From Chitinophaga niabensis (GTDB lineage Bacteria > Bacteroidota > Bacteroidia > Chitinophagales > Chitinophagaceae): 64,000 bases of DNA. The notes under the pieces were generated by a model. It saw only the letters and a list, made by a program, of their open reading frames with translations, did not search any database and was not told the DNA's origin. Numbering within the stretch: position 1 is the stretch's first letter; each line of letters opens with the position of its first letter. Location: positions 4,531,001-4,595,000 of the forward strand of contig NZ_CP154260.1 in assembly GCF_039545795.1 (NCBI RefSeq), given 5' to 3'. The position numbers were made by a program, and so were the translations under genes. Below, piece by piece: positions 36,732 through 44,216 of this stretch.

Positions 36732-37805
36732 CTAATTTACGCCATTCACAATGGATAGCAATTTAATGTACGTATCAATCCCCTGCCTGATCTCCTCCAG
36801 GTAAATGAATTCATCCGCTGTATGCGAACGGGCAGAATCACCAGGCCCTACTTTTACAGAAGTTGCCGGTATCAATGCCTGATCAGATGTAGTGGGCGAA
36901 CCATACAGTTGTTTGCCTAAAGATAATCCGGCTGTTACCAGTGCATGATCCCGTGGAATGAAAGAAGGCCGCATCCGCATAGAGCGGGGCGTTACATCAC
37001 ATTTCACGTTTTGCTTGATCACCTCCAGCATTTCTTCCAGCGTATATTGATCTGTTGCCCGGATGTCCACTACAAAGGAACATTCAGCAGGCACCACGTT
37101 ATGTGCTTTATTGGAAGTTTGCACCACCGTTACACTCATTTTCACCGGGCCTAAGGCTTCAGATACTTTAGGGAAACGGTAAGTGCGGAACCAGTTGATA
37201 TCATCCATAGCATTGTACAAAGCATTCTCTCCTTCATCCCTTGCTGCGTGCCCTGCTTTACCATGTGCTACACAATCCAGCACCATCAGTCCTTTTTCTG
37301 CAACGGCCAGGTCTGTTTTAGTAGGTTCCCCTACAATGGCCAGGTCTATCTTCGGCAATACGTTCAGGATACTCTCAATACCGTTCACGCCGCTGATCTC
37401 TTCTTCTGCCGTGATGGCAACGATGATGTTATAAGGCAGTCCTTCCTTTTCGTAGAAATGCAGGAACGCAGTAATAAGGCTTACTAAACATCCGCCTGCA
37501 TCATTACTACCAAGACCAAAAAGTTTACCATCTTCCACTGTGGGTGTAAATGGATCACGGGTATATTGAGGATTGGGTTTAACCGTGTCGTGATGAGAAT
37601 TCAGTAAGATAGTGGGTTTGGCCGGATCAAAATGTTTATTCAGTGCCCAGATGTTGTTGAGGTGCTGGTTATAAGCTACCCCTTTGTCTGTCATAAACTG
37701 GCCCAGGATTTTCGCAGTGCCCTGCTCCTCCTTGCTAAAGGAAGGCGTGGCGATCAGTTGTTTTAAAAGCTGTACTGCATCTTCATAGTGTTTTTCGGTA
37801 CACAT
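36732..37805 (-). CDS. M20-family deacylase, probable N-acylcitrulline deacylase (ArgE')
   Basis: This 357-residue M20 metallo-hydrolase has the di-zinc motifs SHHDTV (70-75, His71 and Asp73), GSNDAGG (99-105, Asp102), AEEE (133-136) and GEPTK (159-163). A dimerisation domain sits between about 175 and 285. Because the operon encodes an N-acylornithine carbamoyltransferase, the expected substrate is N-acylcitrulline rather than N-acetylornithine, giving free citrulline for ArgG. That is an inference from context; DapE or carboxypeptidase activity is the alternative by sequence alone. It is 4 bp after argB. Confidence 0.92.
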   Translation of the reverse strand: MCTEKHYEDAVQLLKQLIATPSFSKEEQGTAKILGQFMTDKGVAYNQHLNNIWALNKHFDPAKPTILLNSHHDTVKPNPQYTRDPFTPTVEDGKLFGLGSNDAGGCLVSLITAFLHFYEKEGLPYNIIVAITAEEEISGVNGIESILNVLPKIDLAIVGEPTKTDLAVAEKGLMVLDCVAHGKAGHAARDEGENALYNAMDDINWFRTYRFPKVSEALGPVKMSVTVVQTSNKAHNVVPAECSFVVDIRATDQYTLEEMLEVIKQNVKCDVTPRSMRMRPSFIPRDHALVTAGLSLGKQLYGSPTTSDQALIPATSVKVGPGDSARSHTADEFIYLEEIRQGIDTYIKLLSIVNGVN

Positions 37806-37809
37806 ATAG

Positions 37810-38592
37810 TTAGCATATTAAAGTCCCCGCTACAGCATCGGTGGTATTCTTCCGCACATCATCAGCATGGCCGATCAGTACTTCCTTCACACCACTTTCA
37901 ATGGCACTGAAAGCATTCTGCAGTTTCGGCAAAATACCGTCTGTTAATACGCCCTCTGCCAGTAGCGTTTGATAGATTTCCCGGTTGATAAGATTGATCA
38001 CGGAATCATCGTCTGCTGCATTACGCAACACTCCCTTCTTCTCAAAACAATAGATCAGGCGTACTGCGTAACTGCCGGATAAAGCGATAGCCAGTGAAGA
38101 GGCAATGGTATCTGCATTTGTATTCAGTATCTGTCCTTTTCCGTCATGTGTCAGTGGAGAGAATACAGGGGTGAGGCCTGCATCCAGTAATAACTTCACG
38201 GGGTCTACCTGCAGATCCGCTGTAGCAATATCCCCCACAAACCCATAATCGATCTCTTTCACAGGGCGTTTAGAAGCAGGGATGATGTTCGCATCCGCTC
38301 CTGTTAATCCAATGGCATTACAGCCAACAGCCTGTAGTTTTGCAACGATCTGTTTATTCACTAAACCACCATACACCATTGTCACCACATCTATTGTAGC
38401 TGCATCTGTAATGCGCCGGCCATCTACATAATTAGCTGTAATGCCTAATTTATCTCCGATGCGTGTAGCAATCTTTCCGCCGCCATGGATCAATATCTTC
38501 TTTCCCGGGATCTTCGCAAAATCCGCGAGGAACTTTTCCAGTAAAACAGGATTATCGATCACATTACCGCCTACTTTGATCACATATACCAT
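37810..38592 (-). CDS. argB: Acetylglutamate (N-acylglutamate) kinase
   Basis: ArgB phosphorylates the gamma-carboxyl of N-acylglutamate. The 260-residue amino-acid-kinase-fold protein shows KVGGNVID (6-13), the nucleotide-binding HGGGK (36-40), ITDAATIDVVTMVYGG and the late LNTNADTIASSLAIAL. It lacks the N-terminal helix of arginine-sensitive hexameric ArgB forms, so direct arginine feedback inhibition is not evident from the sequence. In the substrate loop GGGKIATRIGDKLG the usual xPxI is replaced by ATRI, fitting a non-canonical acyl group. It is located between argF' (49 bp) and argE' (4 bp). Confidence 0.95.
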   Translation of the reverse strand: MVYVIKVGGNVIDNPVLLEKFLADFAKIPGKKILIHGGGKIATRIGDKLGITANYVDGRRITDAATIDVVTMVYGGLVNKQIVAKLQAVGCNAIGLTGADANIIPASKRPVKEIDYGFVGDIATADLQVDPVKLLLDAGLTPVFSPLTHDGKGQILNTNADTIASSLAIALSGSYAVRLIYCFEKKGVLRNAADDDSVINLINREIYQTLLAEGVLTDGILPKLQNAFSAIESGVKEVLIGHADDVRKNTTDAVAGTLIC

Positions 38593-38641
38593 GATTGCTT
38601 TTATTTTTCAATGCCCCGCCAAAAAGCGGGTATCATCTCCT

Positions 38642-39598
38642 TTATCTTTTTGCTTTTAAGATCTCACTTAACACCGCCTGAGCAGCCCAGGTACGGTTAC
38701 CCGCTTCCTGGATCACAATAGAATTAGCGCCATCGAGTACTTCATCTGCAATCACCACATTCCTTCTTACAGGCAGGCAGTGCATCACAGATGCGTTATT
38801 TGTATTCTTCAATGTTTCATTCGTCACCATCCAGCTTTGATCTGTACAGGTGATCTTGCCATAATCTTTGTAGGACGACCAGTTCTTCACATACACAAAA
38901 TCCGCTCCTTCCAATGCTTGCTTTTGATTATGAATTATGGGCGCTTTACCACTGAATTTAGGGTCCAGCTCGTAACCTTCAGGATGTGTGATCACAAAAT
39001 CCACTTCTCCCCATGCATTCATCCACTGTGCAAAAGAGTTAGGTACAGCCTGTGGTAGCGCTCTTACGTGAGGCGCCCAGGTCATCACCACTTTGGGTTT
39101 ACGCGGTTGGTTCCAGCGTTCCTTAATAGTGATCACATCTGTTAAACTCTGTAAAGGATGCAGGGTAGCACTTTCCAGGCTCACAATCGGTTTACCTGCA
39201 TACTTAATGAACTGATTGATATATTTCTCCGTATAATCTTCTTCTTTATCCTTCAAACCGGGGAATGTACGGATGGCCATGATATCGAAATACTGCCCCA
39301 TCACCGCTGCTGCTTCTTTCACGTGTTCCGTAGTACTTCCGTTCATCACCACACCATCGTTCATTTCCAGCGCCCAGCCTTCTTTGTCGATGTTAAATAC
39401 CACCACTTCCATGCCCAGGTTCCTGGCCGCAACCTGCGTACTTAAACGTGTTCGCAAGCTTGGGTTCAGGAAGATCATGCCCAGGGTTTTGTTTTCACCC
39501 AGTCCTTTATCTTTAAAAGGATTTTTTTTGTAGTCCAGTGCTATGTCCGCGATTTGCGGGACACCCGGAACATCCTCCACGGAAATAAATTGTTTCAT
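38642..39598 (-). CDS. N-acylornithine carbamoyltransferase (ArgF' type, acetyl or succinyl)
   Basis: The 318-residue protein is an aspartate/ornithine-carbamoyltransferase-fold enzyme. It has the carbamoyl-phosphate motif SLRTRLST (47-54) and the HPLQ motif. HCLPVRRN near 275 is the form found in N-acylornithine enzymes (Xanthomonas acetyl-type, Bacteroides fragilis succinyl-type) and differs from ordinary OTCase. The residue that decides acetyl versus succinyl (Glu in the acetyl enzyme, Pro90 in the B. fragilis enzyme, from memory) aligns with Thr90 here (GSTTEH), so the acyl group cannot be called. It is in the arginine operon, 8 bp after argD. Confidence 0.95.
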   Translation of the reverse strand: MKQFISVEDVPGVPQIADIALDYKKNPFKDKGLGENKTLGMIFLNPSLRTRLSTQVAARNLGMEVVVFNIDKEGWALEMNDGVVMNGSTTEHVKEAAAVMGQYFDIMAIRTFPGLKDKEEDYTEKYINQFIKYAGKPIVSLESATLHPLQSLTDVITIKERWNQPRKPKVVMTWAPHVRALPQAVPNSFAQWMNAWGEVDFVITHPEGYELDPKFSGKAPIIHNQKQALEGADFVYVKNWSSYKDYGKITCTDQSWMVTNETLKNTNNASVMHCLPVRRNVVIADEVLDGANSIVIQEAGNRTWAAQAVLSEILKAKR

Positions 39599-39606
39599 CG
39601 GCGGCG

Positions 39607-40734
39607 TTAGTTTGCTAGTTCTTTTTTAAATGCATTTAAAAAATGGTCTGCCTGTTCCTTATTCAAAGCCAGTGAAGGCAATAACCTGATCACATTAGGT
39701 TTCGCTTCGCCGGTGAATATTTTATGTTTAAATAACAATTCCTTCTTAACATGCGCCAGTTCATCCGGCAGGTCTATACCAATCATCAACCCCGCACCTC
39801 TTACTTCTTTCACCTGTGGTATCTTCTTCAGTTCACTGGTCAGGTATTCGCCGATAGCCGCAGCATTCGCAATCAGGCCTTCCTGCTCTATCACTTCCAG
39901 CACAGCCAGTGCTGCTGCACAAGCCAGGTGATTACCACCAAAGGTAGTACCCAGCATACCGTACGCAGGTTGAAACTTAGGTGCAATGATAATGCCTCCT
40001 ATCGGGAAACCATTGCCCATGCCTTTCGCCATCGTATAAATATCTGCATTCACACCGGCATGATCATGAGAGAAGAATTTACCGCTTCTGCCATAACCAC
40101 ACTGTACGCTATCCGCAATGTATACTGCATTGTATTGATCACACAGGCTCCTGATCTTTTGCAGGAAGGCCGCAGAGGCTACATTGATGCCACCCACGCC
40201 CTGAATACCTTCAATGATCACAGAAGAAATTTCGTTCTCCTGGAAAGTTTTTTCCAGTGCTGCCTGATCTTCCCATGGCAGAAAGATCACATTATCTGTT
40301 TCATTCACCGGCGCTACGATCTTTGGATTATCTGTAGCTGCCACTGCGAGGGAAGTTCTGCCGTGGAATGCCTTTTTAAATGCAATGATCTTTTTCCTGC
40401 CGTTGTAGAAAGATGCCAGCTTCAGCGCATTTTCATTGGCTTCCGCACCGGAATTCACCAGGAACAACTGGTAATCTTCCTTACCGGAAACCTTGCCCAG
40501 CTTTTCCGCCAGTTCTTTCTGCAAAGGAATATGAATAGAATTGGAATAGAATCCAACTTTACTTAACTGGTCTGTTAACCGTTTAACGTAATGAGGATGG
40601 GTATGACCAATAGAAATTACAGCGTGGCCACCATAGAGGTCCAGGTACTCCTGGCCTTTATCGTCCCATACGTTAGAGCCCTGTGCTTTTATAATAGTGA
40701 TATCGTTAACCGGATATACATCGAATAATTTCAT
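39607..40734 (-). CDS. argD: N-acylornithine aminotransferase (class III PLP aminotransferase)
   Basis: ArgD converts N-acylglutamate semialdehyde to N-acylornithine using glutamate. The 375-residue protein has GGHAVISIGHTHP near the start, the PLP-phosphate contact NSGAEANE (94-101), FHGRT (123-127), and the Schiff-base Lys237 in TMAKGMGNG. It is shorter than typical ArgD (about 400) but complete. It lies between argC (33 bp upstream) and argF' (8 bp downstream). Succinyldiaminopimelate aminotransferase activity is common in this family and may also apply. Confidence 0.95.
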   Translation of the reverse strand: MKLFDVYPVNDITIIKAQGSNVWDDKGQEYLDLYGGHAVISIGHTHPHYVKRLTDQLSKVGFYSNSIHIPLQKELAEKLGKVSGKEDYQLFLVNSGAEANENALKLASFYNGRKKIIAFKKAFHGRTSLAVAATDNPKIVAPVNETDNVIFLPWEDQAALEKTFQENEISSVIIEGIQGVGGINVASAAFLQKIRSLCDQYNAVYIADSVQCGYGRSGKFFSHDHAGVNADIYTMAKGMGNGFPIGGIIIAPKFQPAYGMLGTTFGGNHLACAAALAVLEVIEQEGLIANAAAIGEYLTSELKKIPQVKEVRGAGLMIGIDLPDELAHVKKELLFKHKIFTGEAKPNVIRLLPSLALNKEQADHFLNAFKKELAN

Positions 40735-40767
40735 ACAAAGAGAAATGATAGAATGATAAAAAGAAGA

Positions 40768-41751
40768 TTAGAACACGATGGATTTGAGCTTCAACCCGGC
40801 TGTTTCTTCCAGCCCCAGTATCAGGTTCATATTCTGTACTGCTTGTCCTGATGCACCTTTTATCAGATTGTCCTCAATAGAATGGATCACCAGTTTGCCA
40901 TCCACTTTTTCCAGTTGGATGATGCATTTATTGGTGTTCACCACCTGTTTCAGATCAATTTGTTTCAGGCTCACATGTGTGAAAGGATGATCTTCGTAAT
41001 ACTTAGTGTATAATTCGTAAGCCTCTTCCAGTGACAATGCGCATTCCAGATATGAAGTGACCCAGATACCCCGTGGAAAATCCCCACGTACGGGTACAAA
41101 GTTGAGCGCTCCTGAATAGGCAGGCTGGAGCGCCTGCAAAGTTCGTCGTATCTCCTTCAGATGCTGGTGCGTGAGCACTTTGTAAGTAGAAATATTATTC
41201 GCCCTCCAGGTAAAGTGGGAGGTGGATTGTAAGCTTTGTCCTGCTCCCGTAGAACCGGTAATGCCGGTAGTATGTACTTCATTCAGCAAACCTGCTTTCG
41301 CCAATGGCAGAAGACCTAGTTGAATGCCCGTAGCAAAACAACCTGGGTTAGCAATGTTTGATGCTTTTTTAATTTCGTCCCTGTGCCACTCCGGCAAACC
41401 GTATACAAACATTCTGCCTTTCACACTTTCGCCCAAACGAAAATCCTGGCTGAGATCAATGATCCTTACAGCGGCAGGAATATCGTTGCTTTCGAGGAAC
41501 TTCACAGATTCACCATGACCCAGGCAAAGGAAGATCACATCTACATCTCCCAGGATCTCTCCTGTGAATTGCAGATCTGTTTCACCCAGCAGATCACTAT
41601 GAACAGCGTATAAAGGATTGCCTACATTACTGCGGCTGTGCACAAATGCCAGTTCCACATCAGGGTGGTTTAACAGTAACCGGATGGTTTCTCCGCCTGT
41701 GTAACCTGCCCCGCCAATAATGCCTGCCCTTTTCTTATTTGAAGTTCCCAT
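40768..41751 (-). CDS. argC: N-acyl-gamma-glutamyl-phosphate reductase
   Basis: ArgC reduces N-acylglutamyl phosphate to the semialdehyde with NADPH. The 327-residue protein has the Rossmann motif GIIGGAGYTGGE (10-21), the active site NPGCFAT with Cys138, and the substrate region HTTGITGSTGAGQ. The length fits the family's short type. It starts 4 bp after argG ends, so the two are tightly linked. Confidence 0.96.
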   Translation of the reverse strand: MGTSNKKRAGIIGGAGYTGGETIRLLLNHPDVELAFVHSRSNVGNPLYAVHSDLLGETDLQFTGEILGDVDVIFLCLGHGESVKFLESNDIPAAVRIIDLSQDFRLGESVKGRMFVYGLPEWHRDEIKKASNIANPGCFATGIQLGLLPLAKAGLLNEVHTTGITGSTGAGQSLQSTSHFTWRANNISTYKVLTHQHLKEIRRTLQALQPAYSGALNFVPVRGDFPRGIWVTSYLECALSLEEAYELYTKYYEDHPFTHVSLKQIDLKQVVNTNKCIIQLEKVDGKLVIHSIEDNLIKGASGQAVQNMNLILGLEETAGLKLKSIVF

Positions 41752-41755
41752 TAGT

Positions 41756-42949
41756 TTATTTATTTTCTTCGTTCACCTGGTTCCAGATCATTGTTTGATT
41801 ACCAAAGATCTTGCTGAAACCACGTACATCTTCTCCACTCCAGCCCTGGTTCATCTCTCCGTATTTGCCAAACTTGCTGCTCATCAGATCAAAAGCAGAA
41901 GAGATACCGGTCACCTGGAAGCGGTATGGCAACAGGGTCACAAATACTTTACCGGTTACATGCTGCTGGCTGTTTTGCAGGAATGCTTCGATGTCGCGCA
42001 TCACAGGATCCAGGATCTGGCCTTCATGCATCCAGTTACCGTAGAATTGCGCCAGCTGATCTTTCCAGCTCAGCTGCCATTTTGTAAGCACATGTTTTTC
42101 CAGCGCATGGTGTGCTTTCAAGATCACCATGGGTGCTGCGGCTTCAAAACCCACACGGCCTTTAATACCAATGATGGTATCGCCCACATGTATGTCCCTG
42201 CCGATAGCAAATGCACCTGCCAGTGTTTGCAGGTACTGGATCGCTTCCGCGGGATGAGAGAATTTTTTATCGTTCACACCCAGCAGTTCACCTTTCTCAA
42301 AAGAAAGTTCTACCTGCTCAGGTTCGTTTTTCGTTAATTGTGTAGGCCATGCATGTTCCGGCAACATACCATTGGAGGTAAGCGTTTCCTTTCCACCTAC
42401 AGACGTACCCCAGATACCTTTGTTGATAGAGTACATCGCCTTTTCAAAATTCACCTGCACACCTTTAGCCTGGAGATAAGCAATCTCTTCTTCCCTGCTC
42501 AGCTTCAGATCACGGATAGGTGTGATGATCTCCACACCGGGGATCATGATATGAAAGATCATATCAAAACGAACCTGGTCGTTACCCGCACCGGTACTGC
42601 CATGTGCTACGGCATCCGCTCCTACTTCCTTTACATATTCTGCAATGGCGAGGGCCTGGCTCATCCGTTCAGCACTTACGCTCAGCGGATAAGTATTGTT
42701 CTTTAACACGTTTCCGAAAATGAGGTACCGGATCACTTTATCATAATAAGAGCGAACCGCATCTACTGTCTTGTGACTTTTCACACCCAGACTGTAGGCG
42801 CGTTTCTCGATCTCCTGCAATTCTTCAGCAGAAAAACCACCCGTATTCACGATCACGGAGTGCACTTCATACCCCTTCTCTTCAGAAAGATATTTTACAC
42901 AATAAGAGGTATCAAGCCCGCCGCTAAAACCCAGTACAACTTTTTTCAT
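41756..42949 (-). CDS. argG: Argininosuccinate synthase
   Basis: ArgG joins citrulline and aspartate with ATP to give argininosuccinate. The 397-residue protein starts with the ATP pyrophosphatase P-loop FSGGLDTS (8-15). It contains AHGSTGAGNDQVRF, the aspartate/citrulline-binding segment typical of the family, and RDLKLSREEEIAYL. It is second in the arginine operon, 31 bp after the GNAT gene, so citrulline activation is encoded ahead of the upstream pathway steps. Confidence 0.97.
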   Translation of the reverse strand: MKKVVLGFSGGLDTSYCVKYLSEEKGYEVHSVIVNTGGFSAEELQEIEKRAYSLGVKSHKTVDAVRSYYDKVIRYLIFGNVLKNNTYPLSVSAERMSQALAIAEYVKEVGADAVAHGSTGAGNDQVRFDMIFHIMIPGVEIITPIRDLKLSREEEIAYLQAKGVQVNFEKAMYSINKGIWGTSVGGKETLTSNGMLPEHAWPTQLTKNEPEQVELSFEKGELLGVNDKKFSHPAEAIQYLQTLAGAFAIGRDIHVGDTIIGIKGRVGFEAAAPMVILKAHHALEKHVLTKWQLSWKDQLAQFYGNWMHEGQILDPVMRDIEAFLQNSQQHVTGKVFVTLLPYRFQVTGISSAFDLMSSKFGKYGEMNQGWSGEDVRGFSKIFGNQTMIWNQVNEENK

Positions 42950-42980
42950 ATTCGTTATTCGTAATTAATTCAGTTATTGA

Positions 42981-43751
42981 TCACAACCATCCAAAGAAAA
43001 ACCGCTTTTTAGAAGTACCGGCAGCACCGCTTCCTCCGTTTTTCCTGACAGCTTTTAACAGTACATATTTTTTGAACCGCAGCCATCTTTCAAACAGCGA
43101 AAAATTCTCCTTAAATCTACGCTTCTTCCTTTGTTCGTGTATGTTACCATTTAGTGTAACCACCAGCTTGTTCTTTTCTGCTTCTGCTTTCTCCTGCGCT
43201 TCTTTTTCCTTTTCCACGGGATCATACAGCATAGCAGTACAAAGGCAGTTCGTACGTTTTTTGCTGGTGAGCACGTCAAAGTTCACACAGCTCTGGCAAC
43301 CTTTCCAGAACTCTTCATCATCTGTAAGTTCAGAATAGGTAACCGGCTCATAACCCAGATCGGAATTGATCTTCATTACAGCAAGTCCTGTAGTAAGACC
43401 AAAGATCTTGGCATCCGGATATTTTTTACGGGAGAGTTCGAAGATCTTTTCCTTGATAGCCTTGGCAACACCATGGCCACGGAAAGCAGGGTTCACAATA
43501 AGACCGGAGTTGGCCACGAACTTTTCATGACCCCAGGCCTCAATATAACAGAATCCAACCCAGTCGCCAGACGCGGTGAGTGCAATTACTGCTTTACCTT
43601 CATCCATCTTCAGCTGCACGTATTCGGGAGAACGTTTTGCAATTCCGGTTCCCCGGGCTTTTGCAGAAGCTTCCATTTCGTCAGTGATGGTTTTAGCATA
43701 ATGCTTATCGTCGGCAGTAGCTGCCCTAACGATTATATCCTTATTTTCCAA
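42981..43751 (-). CDS. GNAT acetyltransferase heading the arginine operon; candidate N-acylglutamate synthase
   Basis: The 256-residue protein has a GNAT domain (about 6-145) with the acyl-CoA loop RGHGVA (91-96) and the strand GLIVNPAF before it. A C-terminal part follows with a Cys cluster, C152xxC155 and C169xC171, then an acidic/basic helix (about 178-195) and a very basic tail. No argA or argJ is seen, so this first gene of the operon is the natural source of N-acylglutamate. As I recall, GNAT genes at this place in other Bacteroidota have been assigned that role. The start is TTG at 43751; an in-frame TGA lies 8 codons upstream and no ATG lies between. The Cys cluster could bind zinc or iron. 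Confidence 0.88.
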   Translation of the reverse strand: MENKDIIVRAATADDKHYAKTITDEMEASAKARGTGIAKRSPEYVQLKMDEGKAVIALTASGDWVGFCYIEAWGHEKFVANSGLIVNPAFRGHGVAKAIKEKIFELSRKKYPDAKIFGLTTGLAVMKINSDLGYEPVTYSELTDDEEFWKGCQSCVNFDVLTSKKRTNCLCTAMLYDPVEKEKEAQEKAEAEKNKLVVTLNGNIHEQRKKRRFKENFSLFERWLRFKKYVLLKAVRKNGGSGAAGTSKKRFFFGWL

Positions 43752-43834
43752 CTTGTTAAAATTGAAAATTGTGATTCAATAAGTTAATTTGAAATCCGTT
43801 GCCGGAACTACCAATGATGGGGAATCATGGTTGC

Positions 43835-43975
43835 GATAGCGGGTCTGTGACGGCGCTATCAAATACGAGGTCGTCGGGAGAGATATCTAAGGACAGGAAA
43901 CCCAATAGCATACACACCCTCTTCAAAAGAAGGATGATAAGCGGAGATGTTGGTATGGGTTGTGATATATTCCAA
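43835..43975 (-). promoter_or_regulatory. Candidate arginine-responsive leader: Arg-rich short ORF plus hairpin
   Basis: Read on the minus strand, a 38-residue frame from TTG 43975 ends RYLSRRPRI and stops at 43859, with four Arg codons (AGA, CGA, CGA, CGT) in its last nine. Its TGA overlaps a 7-bp hairpin GATAGCG/CGCTATC (43854-43860 and 43835-43841). This is the layout of a leader-peptide attenuator. There is no T-tract after the hairpin, so the effect would be on translation or on another structure. A second overlapping frame (43911-43825) reads an acidic peptide and weakens the case. Confidence 0.3.
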
Positions 43976-44031
43976 CTTCAGTTCGTAGTTAAATTGTTAT
44001 AGAAATTCTGTCTTTTTCATTAAAGTATCTG

Positions 44032-44039
44032 CAAAGTTA
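44032..44039 (-). promoter_or_regulatory. Candidate -7 box of the arginine operon
   Basis: The minus-strand octamer TAACTTTG matches TAnnTTTG exactly. Initiation about 5-7 bp downstream would place the short ATGAAAAAGACA frame almost at the 5' end and give a leader of about 275 nt before the GNAT gene. No clear TTG is seen at -33. Confidence 0.4.
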
Positions 44040-44083
44040 TAACATATTTAAATATGGTAATCATTTTTTTTGGTGGACACAAG

Positions 44084-44125
44084 AAAGGGAGGAACCCCGA
44101 ACCGGCCGGTGTTTCCTCCCTTTTT
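44084..44125 (-). terminator. Probable terminator of the fucosidase gene
   Basis: An 11-bp stem AAAGGGAGGAA/TTCCTCCCTTT (44084-44094 and 44113-44123) encloses an 18-nt loop containing the self-complementary ACCGGCCGGT. It lies about 90 bp beyond the fucosidase stop codon. The T-tract is weak in the minus direction (CCCTTTCTTG). Confidence 0.55.
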
Positions 44126-44216
44126 ACCAGAAGTAATTGTTATTCAGTTAATTTTTCGCCCAGGGTGGGCCTTCAGCCGTTTTGTTAAATTAACATTGGC
44201 GCTGTTACCAGTTGTT

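Larger units (their letters stand above)
43752..44216. other. 465-bp intergenic region: arginine-operon leader and fucosidase terminator
   Basis: This is the only long gene-free stretch. From the arginine-operon side (minus strand) it holds a candidate -7 box (44032-44039), a seven-codon frame starting ATGAAAAAGACA (44020-43997), a 38-codon Arg-rich frame from a TTG (43975-43859), a hairpin (43835-43860) and about 80 bases up to the TTG start of the GNAT gene. The rest (44084-44123) is a large hairpin that probably ends the fucosidase transcript. Nothing else is recognised. Confidence 0.6.

Noticed and set aside
39751..40566. 271-codon frame on the plus strand opposite argD
   Set aside because: ArgD on the other strand has all catalytic motifs; the antisense product is Cys/His-rich noise with no recognisable fold.
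43825..43911. 28-residue acidic peptide frame (MLLGFLSLDISPDD...) resembling a peptide natural-product leader
   Set aside because: There is no modification enzyme, protease or transporter nearby, no good start region, and it overlaps the other leader frame. It is more likely part of the arginine-operon leader.
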